From Melieria omissa (taxonomy: Eukaryota; Arthropoda; Insecta; Diptera; Ulidiidae): a stretch of 64,000 nt of DNA. Made by a program: the position numbers and the translations under genes. Location of the stretch: assembly GCA_963971225.1 (NCBI GenBank), contig OZ020269.1:25342963-25406962 (forward strand). Reading direction: 5' to 3'. The notes under the pieces are model-generated. The model was given only the letters and a program-made list of their open reading frames with translations, was not told the DNA's origin and ran no database searches. Of the stretch, positions 44,901 through 55,195 are shown piece after piece. Positions within the stretch are counted from its first letter, which is position 1. The number at the start of each line of letters is the position of its first letter.

Positions 44901-47900
44901 ATCCACTACTTCAACAAGATTGTCAAGCAGCTGAAGGCGCAACTGAATCCGGTGCACGAAATCGAGGCGGACGTGCAGCTGGCCTCCGGCAGCTACATAC
45001 ACTGGCAGATGATTAACATGTACCAAGGCATACAGAACTACGTCATCAAGATTGCGGCGAAGGGCTCGAACAGCACGTCCTATCTGCTGGTCAACAGCCA
45101 CTACGACTCGGTGCCGGGCGGCAAAGGTGAGTGCAGCGATAATCGTGCCAATTGTTTTCTAATCGCCCGCAAATGGATGCGACTTATCGTAATGTGGCTT
45201 GTCGATTGGGTTTGCAGGAGCCGGCGACGATGGCACCATGGTGGCCGTCATGCTGGAGACGTTGCGCGTAAGGAAACGGCACTGTGATATGAATACGAAT
45301 CAAATTGTTTAGTGTCATCAATGTTGTTGTCATTTGGCTACAGGTGCTGACCAAAGCGAATGAACCGCTACGCCATCCGGTGGTCTTTCTGTTCAATGGC
45401 GCCGAGGAGAATCCACTGCAGGCATCGCACGCGTTCATTACGCAACACAAATGGGCAAAGAACTGCAAGTGAGTGTGTGTGTGTGATTCAATTTCCAATT
45501 ATACATATTTCACGCACCATCAACCCAACCGCTATCCCGTCTCATCTTATAAATTAACATTCATTATACGCACCAAAGGCCCTGGCAGCCAGGGCTTTAG
45601 TTTCAAGTCTGATAAGCATTTATAATTGTTGCTCTAATAAATCATAATAATAATATTTATTGCATTTCCATGTGTGCTTAAGAGCTTTGATTAATTTGGA
45701 CTCGGCTGGCAGCGGCGGTCGCGAGATTCTCTTTCAATCGGGACCAAATCATCCTTGGCTGATGAAGGTGAGCACTGTTCAAGGTTTAGTGAAATGGAAA
45801 ATAGCAAATTTTTTCTAAAGAGGCAATTACAAAAACATCTTATAAGTTGTTGTTGTCATTTTTAACATATCATTCAATTCATGGTATTTTTTAATCGTTT
45901 AATTCTAATTTATTTCTTACTTTACTGAAAATTTTTGTATTTACCCATTTTCTGAGTTTTACTTCAGAGAAATTGGAAATTGTATTTTATTTTACTTTAT
46001 TATGTTTTATATCATTTTATTTTATTTTATTAATTTCATTTTATTTTATTTTATTTTATTTTATTTTATTTTATTTATTTTATTTTATTTTATTTTATTT
46101 TATTTTATTTTATTTAATTTTATTTTATTTTATTTTATTTTATTTTATTTTATTTTATTTTATTTTACTTTATTTAATTTTATTTAATTTAATTTAATTT
46201 TATTTTATTTTATTTTATTTTATTTTATTTTATTTTTCCACGATTTATTGAACTCCTTAAGGGTTAAATATTACATATCGGTTGTATAACAACAAGATAC
46301 ATAAAACTATTGCAGGTACATGGTATTTTCTTAAGCATCTATACAATTTAACTTTCAATACTTAAAAACGAACGAACAATGGACGTTGTTGACAATATTA
46401 CTGATTTTTGTATAGTCAAAAATTTATCCGCTAATTGAAGCCTCTCCAGTGTCGTCATTAATGTTTTGGGCACTACCCCTGTCGATGAAATGATGATTGG
46501 TACAATTGGTTGCCACATCTGTTTCAGTTCTTGGGCCAGTTGCTGATATTTCCTGCTTTTTTCCGCGATACAGTCCTGTAGGTTGTGTGTGTTGGGAACT
46601 CCGATGTCAATTAGATGTGCGTTATTTGTCAATTTTTCGAGCAGGATAACATCTGGTCTGTTGTGCGGAATGCTCCTATCCGTCAATACTGTGCGATCCC
46701 AGTAAATCTTGAACTCGTCATTTTCTAGCACTGCACTGGGCGTATACTTATAATATGGTAATTCTTCTGTTAGCAGCTTGGTCCGTATTGCAAGGCTTTG
46801 GTGCACAATTTTTGCAACGTTGTTATGACGCGTCAAGTATTCAGTGGCCGCTAACATTACACATGCTCCAGTGATATGTTGTATCGTTTCCGGTTGTTGT
46901 TGGCATTTCCGGCATTTGTCGTTATTTTATTTTATTTTGTTTTATTTTATTTTATTTTATTTTATTTTATTTTATTTTATTTTATTTTATTTTATTTTAT
47001 TTTATTTTATTTTATTTTATTTTATTTTATTTTATTTTATTTTATTTTATTTTATTTTATTTTATTTTATTTTATTTCATTTTATTTTATTTTATTTTAT
47101 TTTATTTTATTTTATTTTATTTTATTTTATTGTATTTTATTTTATTTTATTTTATTTTATTTTATTTTATTTTATTTTATTTTATTGTTTTTATTTTATT
47201 TTATTTTAGTTTATATTATTTTATTTTATTTTGTTTTATTTTACTTTATTTTAATTTATTTTAATTTAATTTATTATTTTATTATATTATATATATTATT
47301 ATATTATAAATAGTTTTCTTTGACTTTTTTATTTTCCTGTTTCTTTTATTTTCCTTCACTATTTTTAAAATTTTACAATTTTTTTTTTCATTTTTGTTTC
47401 GTTTTTTAATTTTTTTCATATTTTTCAGTTTTTTAATTTTTTAATTTTCAAAATTTTTGTTTTTCATTTCTTCATTTTTTTATTTCTTTATTTTTTTTAG
47501 GTGTATCATTTTTTAATACTGTAATGTTTAAATTTTTTTGTTTTTAATTTTTTAATTTTTTTTTTTTATTTAATTTTGTATTTTAATTTTTGTAATTTTG
47601 TAAATTTTCATTTTTTCACTTCTTCAGTCTTTCAATTTTTTCATTTGTAATATTTTGTTTTGTTTTCGTTTTTGTTTTTGTTTTCTTTGTTTCGCTGTTT
47701 GTTAATTTTGTTTTGGTTTAATTAATTTAATTTAATTTTATTATTTTTATTTTATTATATCATTTTATTTAATTATATCATTTTATTTTAGTTTCAGTTT
47801 ATTTTATTTGCTTTCACTAGTTTAACTATTTTTCCATTTTTTTATTTTGGTTAAGTTTTTTAAGTTTTTTAATTTTTTTTTCTTCATTTGTTATTTTTTT

Positions 47901-50900
47901 AATTCACTTCTTTATGTTTTCATTTTTTAACTGTATGAATTTGTAATACTTTAATTTTTAATTGTTTTATTTTTAATTTTGTACTTTGTTAATTTTTGAT
48001 GATTAAATTTTAATTTTTAATGGTTTTAGTATTTAACTTTTTAATTTTGTTGATTTTCATTTTTTCATTTCTTTTAAGTTTTTCATATTGAAGTTTTTTA
48101 TTTTGAATTTTGTAATTATTACTTTTTAATTTTTAACTTTTCATATTTCCAAACATTTTCATATTTAATTTTTAATATTTTGTTCTCTTTTCTTGTTTTG
48201 GTTTTGTTTTGTTTTTTGTTTGTTAATTTTTGTTTTGTTGTTTTTATTTCCTTTTTTTTAATTTTATATTTTTGTATTTAATTTTATTTGGTAATTTTTT
48301 GGGGTTGAACACCCCTCGCCCCGAAATATTAGGGTCAACTTTAAAACTACATACAAATTAAATGCATTTACATATACATATAAACATTTATGAATATTAA
48401 AGAATTACTGTTTTGAAATCCCCCCAAATATTTTTTTAAATTTTTTATATATTTGATATTTTTTATTTTTATTTTTTTTTTTATATTTTTATTTTTATGT
48501 ATTTGATATTTTTTATTTCTTTTAATTTATTTTCTTGTTTTCAATAGTATTACAGCAAATCTGTTGTTCATCCCTATGCTTCCACTGTGGCTGAGGAAAT
48601 GTTTCAACGCCACTTCATTCCATCCGATACTGATTTCAGAATATTCCGCGATCATGGACGTGTGCCTGGTATGTGATTTTATAATATATCTAGACATTTT
48701 TATCAAAAATCCTTCCAATCCAAATTCTCTTCAAATAACCCATAACTTTTTGCTCCTATTCGTAGGCCTTGATATGGCGCATCAGTACAACGGCTATGTC
48801 TACCACACCCGCTACGATGTGCCGGAGATTATTCCGCGCGGCACCTTCCAGAACACCGGCGACAATGTGCTGGCACTGGTGCGGGCCATAGCCAATTCGC
48901 CAGAACTGGAAGATCCCTCGGTAAGTTTTGGGCTTTAACACAGATTTAACGAGCGTATTAAATGTGAAATAGTTATTTGTTAACTGCGCTTAAATTGCTA
49001 ATAAAAAATGTAAAGTGTAGGTGTACTACAATGGCGCACCAAGATTTCATTTTGGAGGGTTTCATACACAACTTTTGAGGCAAATACCATTTGAAACTAT
49101 ATTTGTCACCCAACATTTTTAAGCAATGACATGTTTTGGAGAGGATTAAACCCCAAACCCCCGGCCCCTCCTTTTGTGTGCCACTGGTGTACTACGTCTA
49201 GTTCGGTCAACATATTTGGATCAATGCTGTCCAAAAAGATTTGTTTAATTGCTGCTAACTTAAGCAGAGAAGAGCAGCGCACCTAATACAGGCATCAAGA
49301 ATTGTCTTCAGAAAGAAGTGCTTTTATATTAAACGAGTACAGTGAAACACGGTTAAGTACATCCATTCTTAAGTATAATACCTACACTACCTTCTACTGA
49401 GACCAGAGATAATCTATTGTGCCCAGTACTTAACACACTTGTGAACTCCACCCGCTCAAGTGCATCAAAAATTACATTTATAGATGAATTACTTAAGCGG
49501 GTTTTACTGTATATCAATCTGACTCTGTACTTATTTTTTTATTTTTAATTGTTTAATTATTTAATTTGTTAATATATTTTTTTTTATTTTTGAGCTATTT
49601 TATTTGCTGTTCTATTCTCTTCTTCAAAACTAACAAACTTCCCTTTTCATCTCATTTGCAGCTCTACTCTGAGGGCCACACCGTCTTCTTCGATTTGTTG
49701 GGCGTGTCGCTGGTTTTCTACTCCGAAACCGAGGGCACCATTGTCAACATTTTCGTCTCGCTCGTAGCCATATTTTCCTGTCTGTACTCCTTCAAAGCTA
49801 TGGGCGCCAATACGGGACTGAAATTCAAAAAGATTCTGCGTCGTTGGTTGACGCTGTTCGGCGTGCAAATTATCGCTGTGGTGGTCGCTGCTACGCTGTG
49901 CTTCCTCATGGGTATGCTGATGGATCTGCTGCATATGCCCATGTCCTGGTTTACCAATTCCTTCCTAATACTGGGCCTCTACTTCTGTCCGCTCTTCTTC
50001 GGTCTGGCCATAGTGCCGGCGCTCTACTTTCACTCGACCAAGAATGTGAGTGATTACTATTCGAAAATATTCAGAAACAAATATTCATGCTTAAAAATGT
50101 TTTCTATCTGCGCAGGATCGTCTGCCGCTGGGCTATCGTGTGCAGCTGCTGCTGCACTGTCATTGTCTCTTTCTGGCCTTCACCACACTGCTGCTGACCA
50201 TTTGTCGCATACGTTCGGCATTCATGTTCATGATTGCGGTGCTCTTCTACACTGTTGGCCTGATCATCAATTTGGCCACCAAGCTGCACAATCGCTGTAA
50301 GTGTTGCTTGCAAGAAAATATTAGGGGTATTCACAGCGAGTTTTTACCTTTGTTAGTTCGGTACTCGGTAGTTTTGTGCGTGTATTTTTTATTTTTATGT
50401 TTATTTTAGGTATTTTTTATTTTTATTTTTATTATTTTTTTTAAGGGCTCGCTTTGAATACCCTATTGCTTTTAAAATTTTTTTTATATTTTTGTTAATG
50501 TAAAATTTTCTTGCAGCACTGCCATGGCTCATACCGCATATCATTTGCGGCATACCGCCGTTCCTGTTCTACGCCTATCTGTCGCACGGCTTCTTTGTCA
50601 CCTTTATACCAATGACGGGCCGTTTCGGCTCAAATGTCAATCCGGATCTCATTATTTGTACCTTTACAGTGGGCGTGGGCATACTCACTGGTGGCTTCAT
50701 GGTACTTCAACCTCCACTTTCATCATTTTACCTCTTTACTATATATTTTTTGGTATATTTTCAGATACCTGTGCTGAATCTTTTCCGCAAATCAAAGACC
50801 ATCATCTGTTCGCTGCTGGGCATCACCGCCATTTTCATGATTCTTGCTGCCACTCCGCTGGGTTTTCCCTATCGACCCGAAACGAATGTGCAACGCTTCT

Positions 50901-52399
50901 CGGTGCTGGTACGTGGCCACAGTGATTTCCATACTCTGGTTGCAACTATTGCAATTGCCACTGCATTCAAATTTAAATTTTTCTATACTTTTTTCTGTTT
51001 CGCAGCACACACGTCGCGTTTTTCGCGATGCCAACGATGCGGTGCGTCGAGTCGAAACTGGTTACTTCATGATGCCACAGGATCGTCGCACCTACTCGGT
51101 GAAAAGTAAGTGTTGGCATCAGTGGCGCATACAGGGGGAGGGTTCATTTTGGGGGAAGGTACAACTTTTGAGCCGAATACCATTCGAAACCATATTTTGT
51201 ACCAGCAATTTGTTTTGTTTTGGGGTTTAAGCCCCGAAACCCCCCTGTGTGTGACACTGCTTGGCATTTCATGGTTGCTGCATGTAAAACAAACAACAAC
51301 TCTTATCTAATTTCTCACTCGCCAGAACATGTGCTCAACATGACACTGGCCCAGGACATTTTGAAGGATTGCCAGGAGGAAATGCTGTGCGGTCTGCCGC
51401 TGTACAATCATCGCTGGCACAAGGCACGGTGCGTCAATTGCATATTTTTTCTATTTTATTTCATCTACAGAATGTGCTCTCAGTGACAGTGACAATCAAG
51501 AATATGACACCCCAACCTCTGACTTTGTGTCCTTCATCCACGCTACCAAATTTCACTTGAATTTCATTTTAACCTAAAAAACAACACATCCATTCAATTC
51601 ATTGTTTTTGTTATAATTTTTGCAGCGCTTCGAGCCTATGGATACCCGGCCCCAATCCCAAATTCGATGTGTTGCCCGCAGTGCGTGTCGTGGCCAAAAA
51701 TCAACTAAGCAAAACTTCCATACGCTACGAAATGCAGCTGAGCGGCCCCGATCACATGGCGTTGTTCATTAAACCCCTAAAGGATGCCAAAGTCACCGCC
51801 TGGTCATTCCACTACACACCGCTCCGCATGAACTGGAAGCCGCCGTATTTCATTTACTTCTCATACGGCACAAACAAGAGACCGCTGAACTTTACCCTCG
51901 AACTAGAGGTGAGTGCACTCACACACACGCGCGCACTGTCATCCGCACACCAACACAATGCACGCTTAATTTATCGCCGACTGAGAAAACGATTGTCGCA
52001 TGTGCTATTAAATTCAATGGAACATACGACATTTGTTTTCTCAGGCAACGTTATGTTGTCAAAAAAAAGTGTCAAGCAGCGCGGAAATGTTGACAATTTA
52101 TTTCACTTGTGCTTTTGGTTGTGTGTGTGTGTTTGGGTGATTGGCGTCAGCCTGTCACTTGACATTATGTCACTGGTGTTGCTGTAAATTTAACATTTTG
52201 CTAATATTTTTGTTTTTATTGTTTATGGCAGAAACCTACGGGCGATTGGAGCGTTCCGACACTCGAAATTGGCATCAGCGGCCACTGGAATCATCACCAG
52301 GAACTGATTACATACGAGTTCCAGGAGTTCCTTAGCAGTTTCCCCGCATATGTCGATGCCACCGCTTGGCCAGCGTACTACGAGACCCGGCAATTCTGA
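38949..52399 (+). CDS. Gene A: ERMP1-like M28 family zinc metallopeptidase (complete)
   Basis: ER-membrane peptidase of the ERMP1/Fxna family. Exons: 38949-39041 (or to 39047), 44640-45126, 45218-45267, 45344-45468, 45683-45767, 48548-48668, 48766-48920, 49662-50045, 50116-50296, 50517-50701, 50765-50908, 51006-51105, 51326-51428, 51626-51908, 52232-52399. All junctions are GT-AG with matching phase; the product is ~887 residues, as expected. A first membrane span ([16 protein letters not shown]) precedes the lumenal M28 domain: H185/D187 in NSHYDS, D197-198 in GAGDDG, E231-232 in NGAEE, D258 in NLDSAG, H334 in YVYHTRYD. Several membrane spans and a C-terminal lumenal domain follow. Substrate is unknown. 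The first exon is the weakest link; MCTDAQLKARK at 36897 is an alternative. Confidence 0.9.
40255..40352. repeat. Unclassified element end with AAG tail
   Basis: An inverted repeat, CATCACTGGA ... TCCAGTGATG, spans 40264-40311, followed closely by GAGATAAAGAAGAAGAAGAAG. A GGTTCGACTC B-box-like string lies on the minus strand near 40230-40240. It may be the 3' end of a SINE or LINE ending in an AAG microsatellite. No family is recognised. Confidence 0.3.
41645..42387 (-). pseudogene. Internally deleted mariner relic carrying a nested MITE
   Basis: The plus-strand left end CGAGGGCGGGTCAATAAGTC after TA is a mariner-type TIR; the right TIR is not found. The minus-strand frame [47 protein letters not shown] is the N-terminal helix-turn-helix half. 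A deletion then brings in [20 protein letters not shown] and the C-terminus ending DLKGDYT at the stop. The first two catalytic Asp residues are lost. A 166-base palindromic MITE is inserted at the stop codon (41731-41896). Confidence 0.88.
41731..41896. mobile_element. Palindromic (foldback) MITE, TA target, in mariner relic
   Basis: The two halves are near-perfect inverted copies: the left begins ATTCTGTTTCTACACGGTCT and the reverse of the right begins ATTCTGTTTTTACACGGTCT; both reach a TTAACACGGTTT block near the centre. TA flanks both sides (41729-30, 41897-8). The inserted TA doubles as part of the mariner stop codon. The terminal ATTCTGT is shared with the MITE at 35647. Confidence 0.88.
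42838..43500. repeat. Two-copy ~200 base direct repeat
   Basis: Copies at about 42838-43035 and 43305-43500 share 'CCCGC.CAGTTTCT.AACTGT', 'GCTGATCACGAATATGTAAT', 'GGGTCACCT.TAGTTTGG' and 'TAGTCTAACAATATT.GTATC'. Spacing is ~465 bases. It is a diverged, non-coding duplication in intron 1 of gene A. Confidence 0.75.
43684..43770 (-). pseudogene. Possible retroelement RNase H remnant
   Basis: The end of a 106-codon minus-strand frame reads [20 protein letters not shown], which resembles the 'vfQAEvyAI..A' helix of non-LTR retrotransposon RNase H domains. The rest of the frame shows no RT or RNase H motif, so this may be chance. Confidence 0.2.
46000..46237. repeat. TTTTA array, downstream side of the RLE retroelement
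   Basis: About 45 TTTTA units with ATTTAA variants lie in the intron of gene A after the exon ending at 45767. On the minus strand this is a TAAAA tail running directly out of the retroelement's 3' UTR at 46238. Confidence 0.95.
46238..46920 (-). pseudogene. 5'-truncated non-LTR retroelement: CCHC plus restriction-like endonuclease
   Basis: The minus-strand frame starts abruptly at the array edge with [19 protein letters not shown], a CX2CX8HX4C zinc motif. It continues to 46348 with [19 protein letters not shown] (PD-x13-D, the nuclease signature of R2/R4-type elements) and [13 protein letters not shown], then [16 protein letters not shown]. The RT domain is absent. A ~110-base 3' UTR ends AATAAA and passes into TAAAA repeats. 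The frame is open throughout, so the copy is not very old. The exact clade (R4/Dong-like is my guess) is not settled. Confidence 0.8.
46921..47275. repeat. TTTTA array, upstream side of the RLE retroelement
   Basis: About 65 TTTTA units, purer than the array on the other side, start at the truncated 5' end of the retroelement at 46920 and degrade after ~47180. T-rich low-complexity intron sequence continues to ~48290. Confidence 0.95.
48296..48430. mobile_element. hAT-like MITE, family B, fragment
   Basis: Inverted match to 30921-31079: GGGGTTGAACACCCC, CCCCGAAATATTAGGG, ACTACATACAAATTAAATGC and GAAATCCCCCCAAATAT. Both termini are missing. It lies in the same intron of gene A as the RLE fragment. 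Confidence 0.7.
49029..49186. mobile_element. hAT-like MITE, family A, perfect 8-base duplication
   Basis: 158 bases from CAATGGCGCACC to TGTGTGCCACTG, flanked by GTGTACTA on both sides (49021-49028, 49187-49194). It lies in the intron of gene A that follows the exon ending at 48920. This copy fixes the family boundaries and the hAT assignment. Confidence 0.93.
49340..49509. mobile_element. Tc1/mariner-like MITE (CAGT...CTTAA type), copy 2
   Basis: 170 bases with termini CAGTGAAACACGGTTAAGTA and, reversed on the right, CAGTAAAACCCGCTTAAGTA. TA is present on both sides (49338-9, 49510-11). It shares the same gene A intron as the hAT-like MITE at 49029. Confidence 0.88.
51120..51259. mobile_element. 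hAT-like MITE, family A, in a 220-base intron
   Basis: 140 bases from CAGTGGCGCATACAGGGGG to CCCCCTGTGTGTGACACTG. The flanks GTTGGCAT and CTTGGCAT match at 7 of 8 bases. It makes up most of the intron 51106-51325 of gene A, beginning 14 bases after the donor. Confidence 0.92.
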
Positions 52400-52460
52400 G
52401 CAGCTGAAAGGTGCAATGTGGTTTTACAAATAGTTTGTACCGTTTGCTCAGTAAACTAGT

Positions 52461-52486
52461 AATAAATTATTATTTTTTATAATAAA
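52461..52486 (+). promoter_or_regulatory. PolyA signals of gene A
   Basis: Two AATAAA hexamers (52461-52466 and 52481-52486) lie 62 and 82 bases after the stop codon, followed by a TG-rich stretch (TGTTGTTGTTTTT). The gene A transcript should end near 52500. Confidence 0.75.
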
Positions 52487-52591
52487 TGTGCTATGCAAAA
52501 TGTTGTTGTTTTTATGGCAACGAGTACACAAGTGTGTAATTGGAAATAAAATTGAAATGTGAAATTGAAAGTGAAAGTGAAAAAGCATTAA

Positions 52592-53086
52592 CCTTTTCGA
52601 CCCCAAAGTTGCTTGAGAACAACTTCACCTATTTGTCATCTTAGAGCAAAAGCTACGATTGATTTATGGGTAAAATTTAAGTAGGCACCAACAAATGAAT
52701 AGTTTTAGAAGTGAATTCAAAGCAAATTACAACAATTTCACTGTTACTGCCAAAATAATTTCCACTTTTTTGCAGCGACATCAGAGAAAGTTTGTATTCT
52801 TGATGAAAACCCTGTTTCTTTAATAATAGTTAAATAAAATCAAAAAGTGATAATTTTGTATTTTTCAGCAAATATTATATAATTTTTCTGTAACGAAAAG
52901 ATATTGATATAAAATTTATTTAACCCGTTTTAAGCTAAAATTGTTCAAAAGTAAACTAGCTCTAGAACTCTAAAAAATAGGCGTGGCAACTTCAACTGTC
53001 GTTGCACACTTCTTAGGGAAGTGTTTCATGATTTAAATATCAAAAAGTAATATCGAGACACAGGACGAAATTCGGGGTCGAAAGGG
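52592..53086. mobile_element. piggyBac-like MITE, copy 2 (complete, 495 bases)
   Basis: Inverted termini: the left is CCTTTTCGACCCCAAA and the reverse of the right is CCCTTTCGACCCCGAA. TTAA precedes the left end (52588-52591) and CTAA follows the right, a one-base-decayed TTAA target. It is non-coding. The inverted match at 38289-38620 confirms it is a mobile family. Confidence 0.82.
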
Positions 53087-53094
53087 CTAAAATT

Positions 53095-54890
53095 TCAAGA
53101 GGAAATGAAGTCAATTGAAAGAGAGTAGTTATATTGAAATTGAATGTCAAAATGAAATGTGAAATTGAAGTCCATTAAAAGGAAAAAGTCAGCATTAAAA
53201 TTTAAAGTTAAGATGGAGAGTTGAAAGGCAAAAGTTAGCATTAAATTGAAAGCAGGAAGTGCACTTAGGTTATAAAAGAACATTGAAAAGTTGAATTGAA
53301 AGTTAACACTGAAAGTGAAAATGAAAATGGAGTCAGTTGAAAGGCAAAAGTCTGCATTTAAGTAAAGCAGAAAATGATAGAAGAGTTAGCCTTAAAATTA
53401 AAAGTGAAAATTCAGTCAATTGATAAGGAAAAGTCTGCATTAAATTGAAAGTGAAAAGGAAGTCAATCGAAACGGAAAAAGTAGCATTAAATTGAAAATA
53501 AAAATAGAGTCAATTAAAAAGGAAAAGTTAGCATTAAAATTAAATTTGAAATCAATGTTGAAGTCAATTGAAAGGCAGAAGTTAGCATTAAAATTGAAAG
53601 TTAAGATGAATTCAGTTCAAATGAGAAAGTTTGCATTAAAATTAAAGCAGAAAGTCGAGTTAGGTTATAGAAGAAAGTTAGCTTTCAAATTGAAAGTGAA
53701 AATGGAATCAATTGAAAGACAAAAGTCAGCTTTAAAATTAAAAGTTAAGATGGAGTCAGTTGAAAGGCAAACGTTAAGATGGAGTCAGTTAAAGAAGAAA
53801 GTCTCAATTAAAATTAAAGCAAAAAGTGGAGTTAGGTTTTAGCAGAAAGTTAGCCTTAAAATTGAAAGTGAAAATAGAGCGAGTTGAAAGGCAAAAGTCA
53901 GCATTTAATTAAAGCAGAAAGTGCTCTCAGGTGATAGAAGAAAGTTAGCCTTAAAATTAAAAGCGAAAACTGAGTCAATTGAAAGGGAAAAGTTAGCAAT
54001 TAATTTAGAAGTTAACATGGAATCAATTGAAAGAGAAAACGAGTTAACATTGAAATTGATAGTGAAAATGGAGTCAATTGAAAGAGCATACAAATTTTGA
54101 AGTGGGAATGGAGTCAGTCGGAAGGTGAAAACTTGCATTAAAGTTAAATCAGAAAGTGCAGTCAGGTGATAAAAGAAAGTAAGGTTTAAAATTGAAAGTG
54201 AAAATGAGGTTGTTGAAAGGAGAAAATTATCACTAAAATTGAACGTGGGAATAAAGTCAATTGAAAGAGAAAAGGAGTTAACATTAAAATTTAAGAGAAA
54301 AATTTAATCAATAGGAAGTGAGAAACTTATCCGTAAAATTAAAAACGAAGCTGGAACAATTGAAAGTGAGAATTGAAAGGACAAATTTAGCATTAAACTT
54401 AAAAGTCGCAATGGAATCAATTGAAAGTGTGAAAGTTAGCATTAAAATTTAAACTGAATTGAAGTAGTTGAAAGGAGAAAATTATCATTAAAATTGAACG
54501 TGACAATGGAGTCAATAGAAGATGAGAAAGTTAGCCTTAAAATTGAAAGTGGAATTGGAATCAATAGGAAGTGAAAAAGTTATCCCTAAAAGTGAAAGAG
54601 AAACTTAAACAATTGAAAGTGAGAAAGTTATTCCTAAACTTGAAAGCCAAACTTGAACAATTGAAAGTGAGAAAGTTAGCCTTAAAATTGAAAGTGAGAA
54701 CTGATGTCGGGTGAAAGTGGGAAAAAAAGCGTAAAATTGAAAGTGGAATTCAGGTTAATTGAAAGAAGAAAGTTAGCATTAAAATATAAAGAGGAAATGG
54801 AGTCAGTTGAAAGAAAAGTTAGCCTTCAAGTTGAATGGGGAAAATAAGTCAATTTAAAAGAGAAAGTTAGCAAAGCAAGCAGATAAAGGT
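53095..54890. repeat. 1.8 kb minisatellite, ~48 base unit
   Basis: About 35 diverged units of 'GTTAGCATTAAAATTGAAAG' + 'TGAAAATGGAGTCAATTGAA' + AGGCAAAA. The unit is close to 48 bases (16 codons), so a frame stays open for 116 codons at 53492-53842 (KLALKLKVKMESIERQ-type repeats), but most units carry stops. It starts directly beside the piggyBac-like MITE. Confidence 0.88.
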
Positions 54891-54904
54891 AAAAGAAAAA
54901 TCGC

Positions 54905-55195
54905 AAATTTAATCAGACAAAAATAGTATTAAACATAGAAGAGAATTCAAGAATTAAATATTCAGAATTTAATAAAATTATTTTTTGAAATTGCATTTCA
55001 ACTCAATTTTTTTTTTTAATTTAATCAGACAAAAATATTATTAAACATAGAAAATAATTAAAGAATTAAATATGCAGAATTTAATATTTTAACTGAAATT
55101 TTTTTTTTATTCAATCAGACAAAAATAGTATTAACCATAGAAGAAATTTAAAGAATTAAATATGCAGAATTTAATGTTTCAACTGAAATTTTTGT
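54905..55195. repeat. Three-unit tandem repeat of ~85-110 bases
   Basis: Units near 54915, 55024 and 55107 share 'CAGACAAAAATAGTATTAAA', CATAGAAG, 'AAAGAATTAAATATGCAGAA' and 'TTTCAACTGAAATTTT'. It is AT-rich and non-coding. Confidence 0.8.

Noticed and set aside
53492..53842. 116-codon Lys/Leu-rich ORF
   Set aside because: Product of a 48-base tandem repeat; neighbouring units are full of stops.
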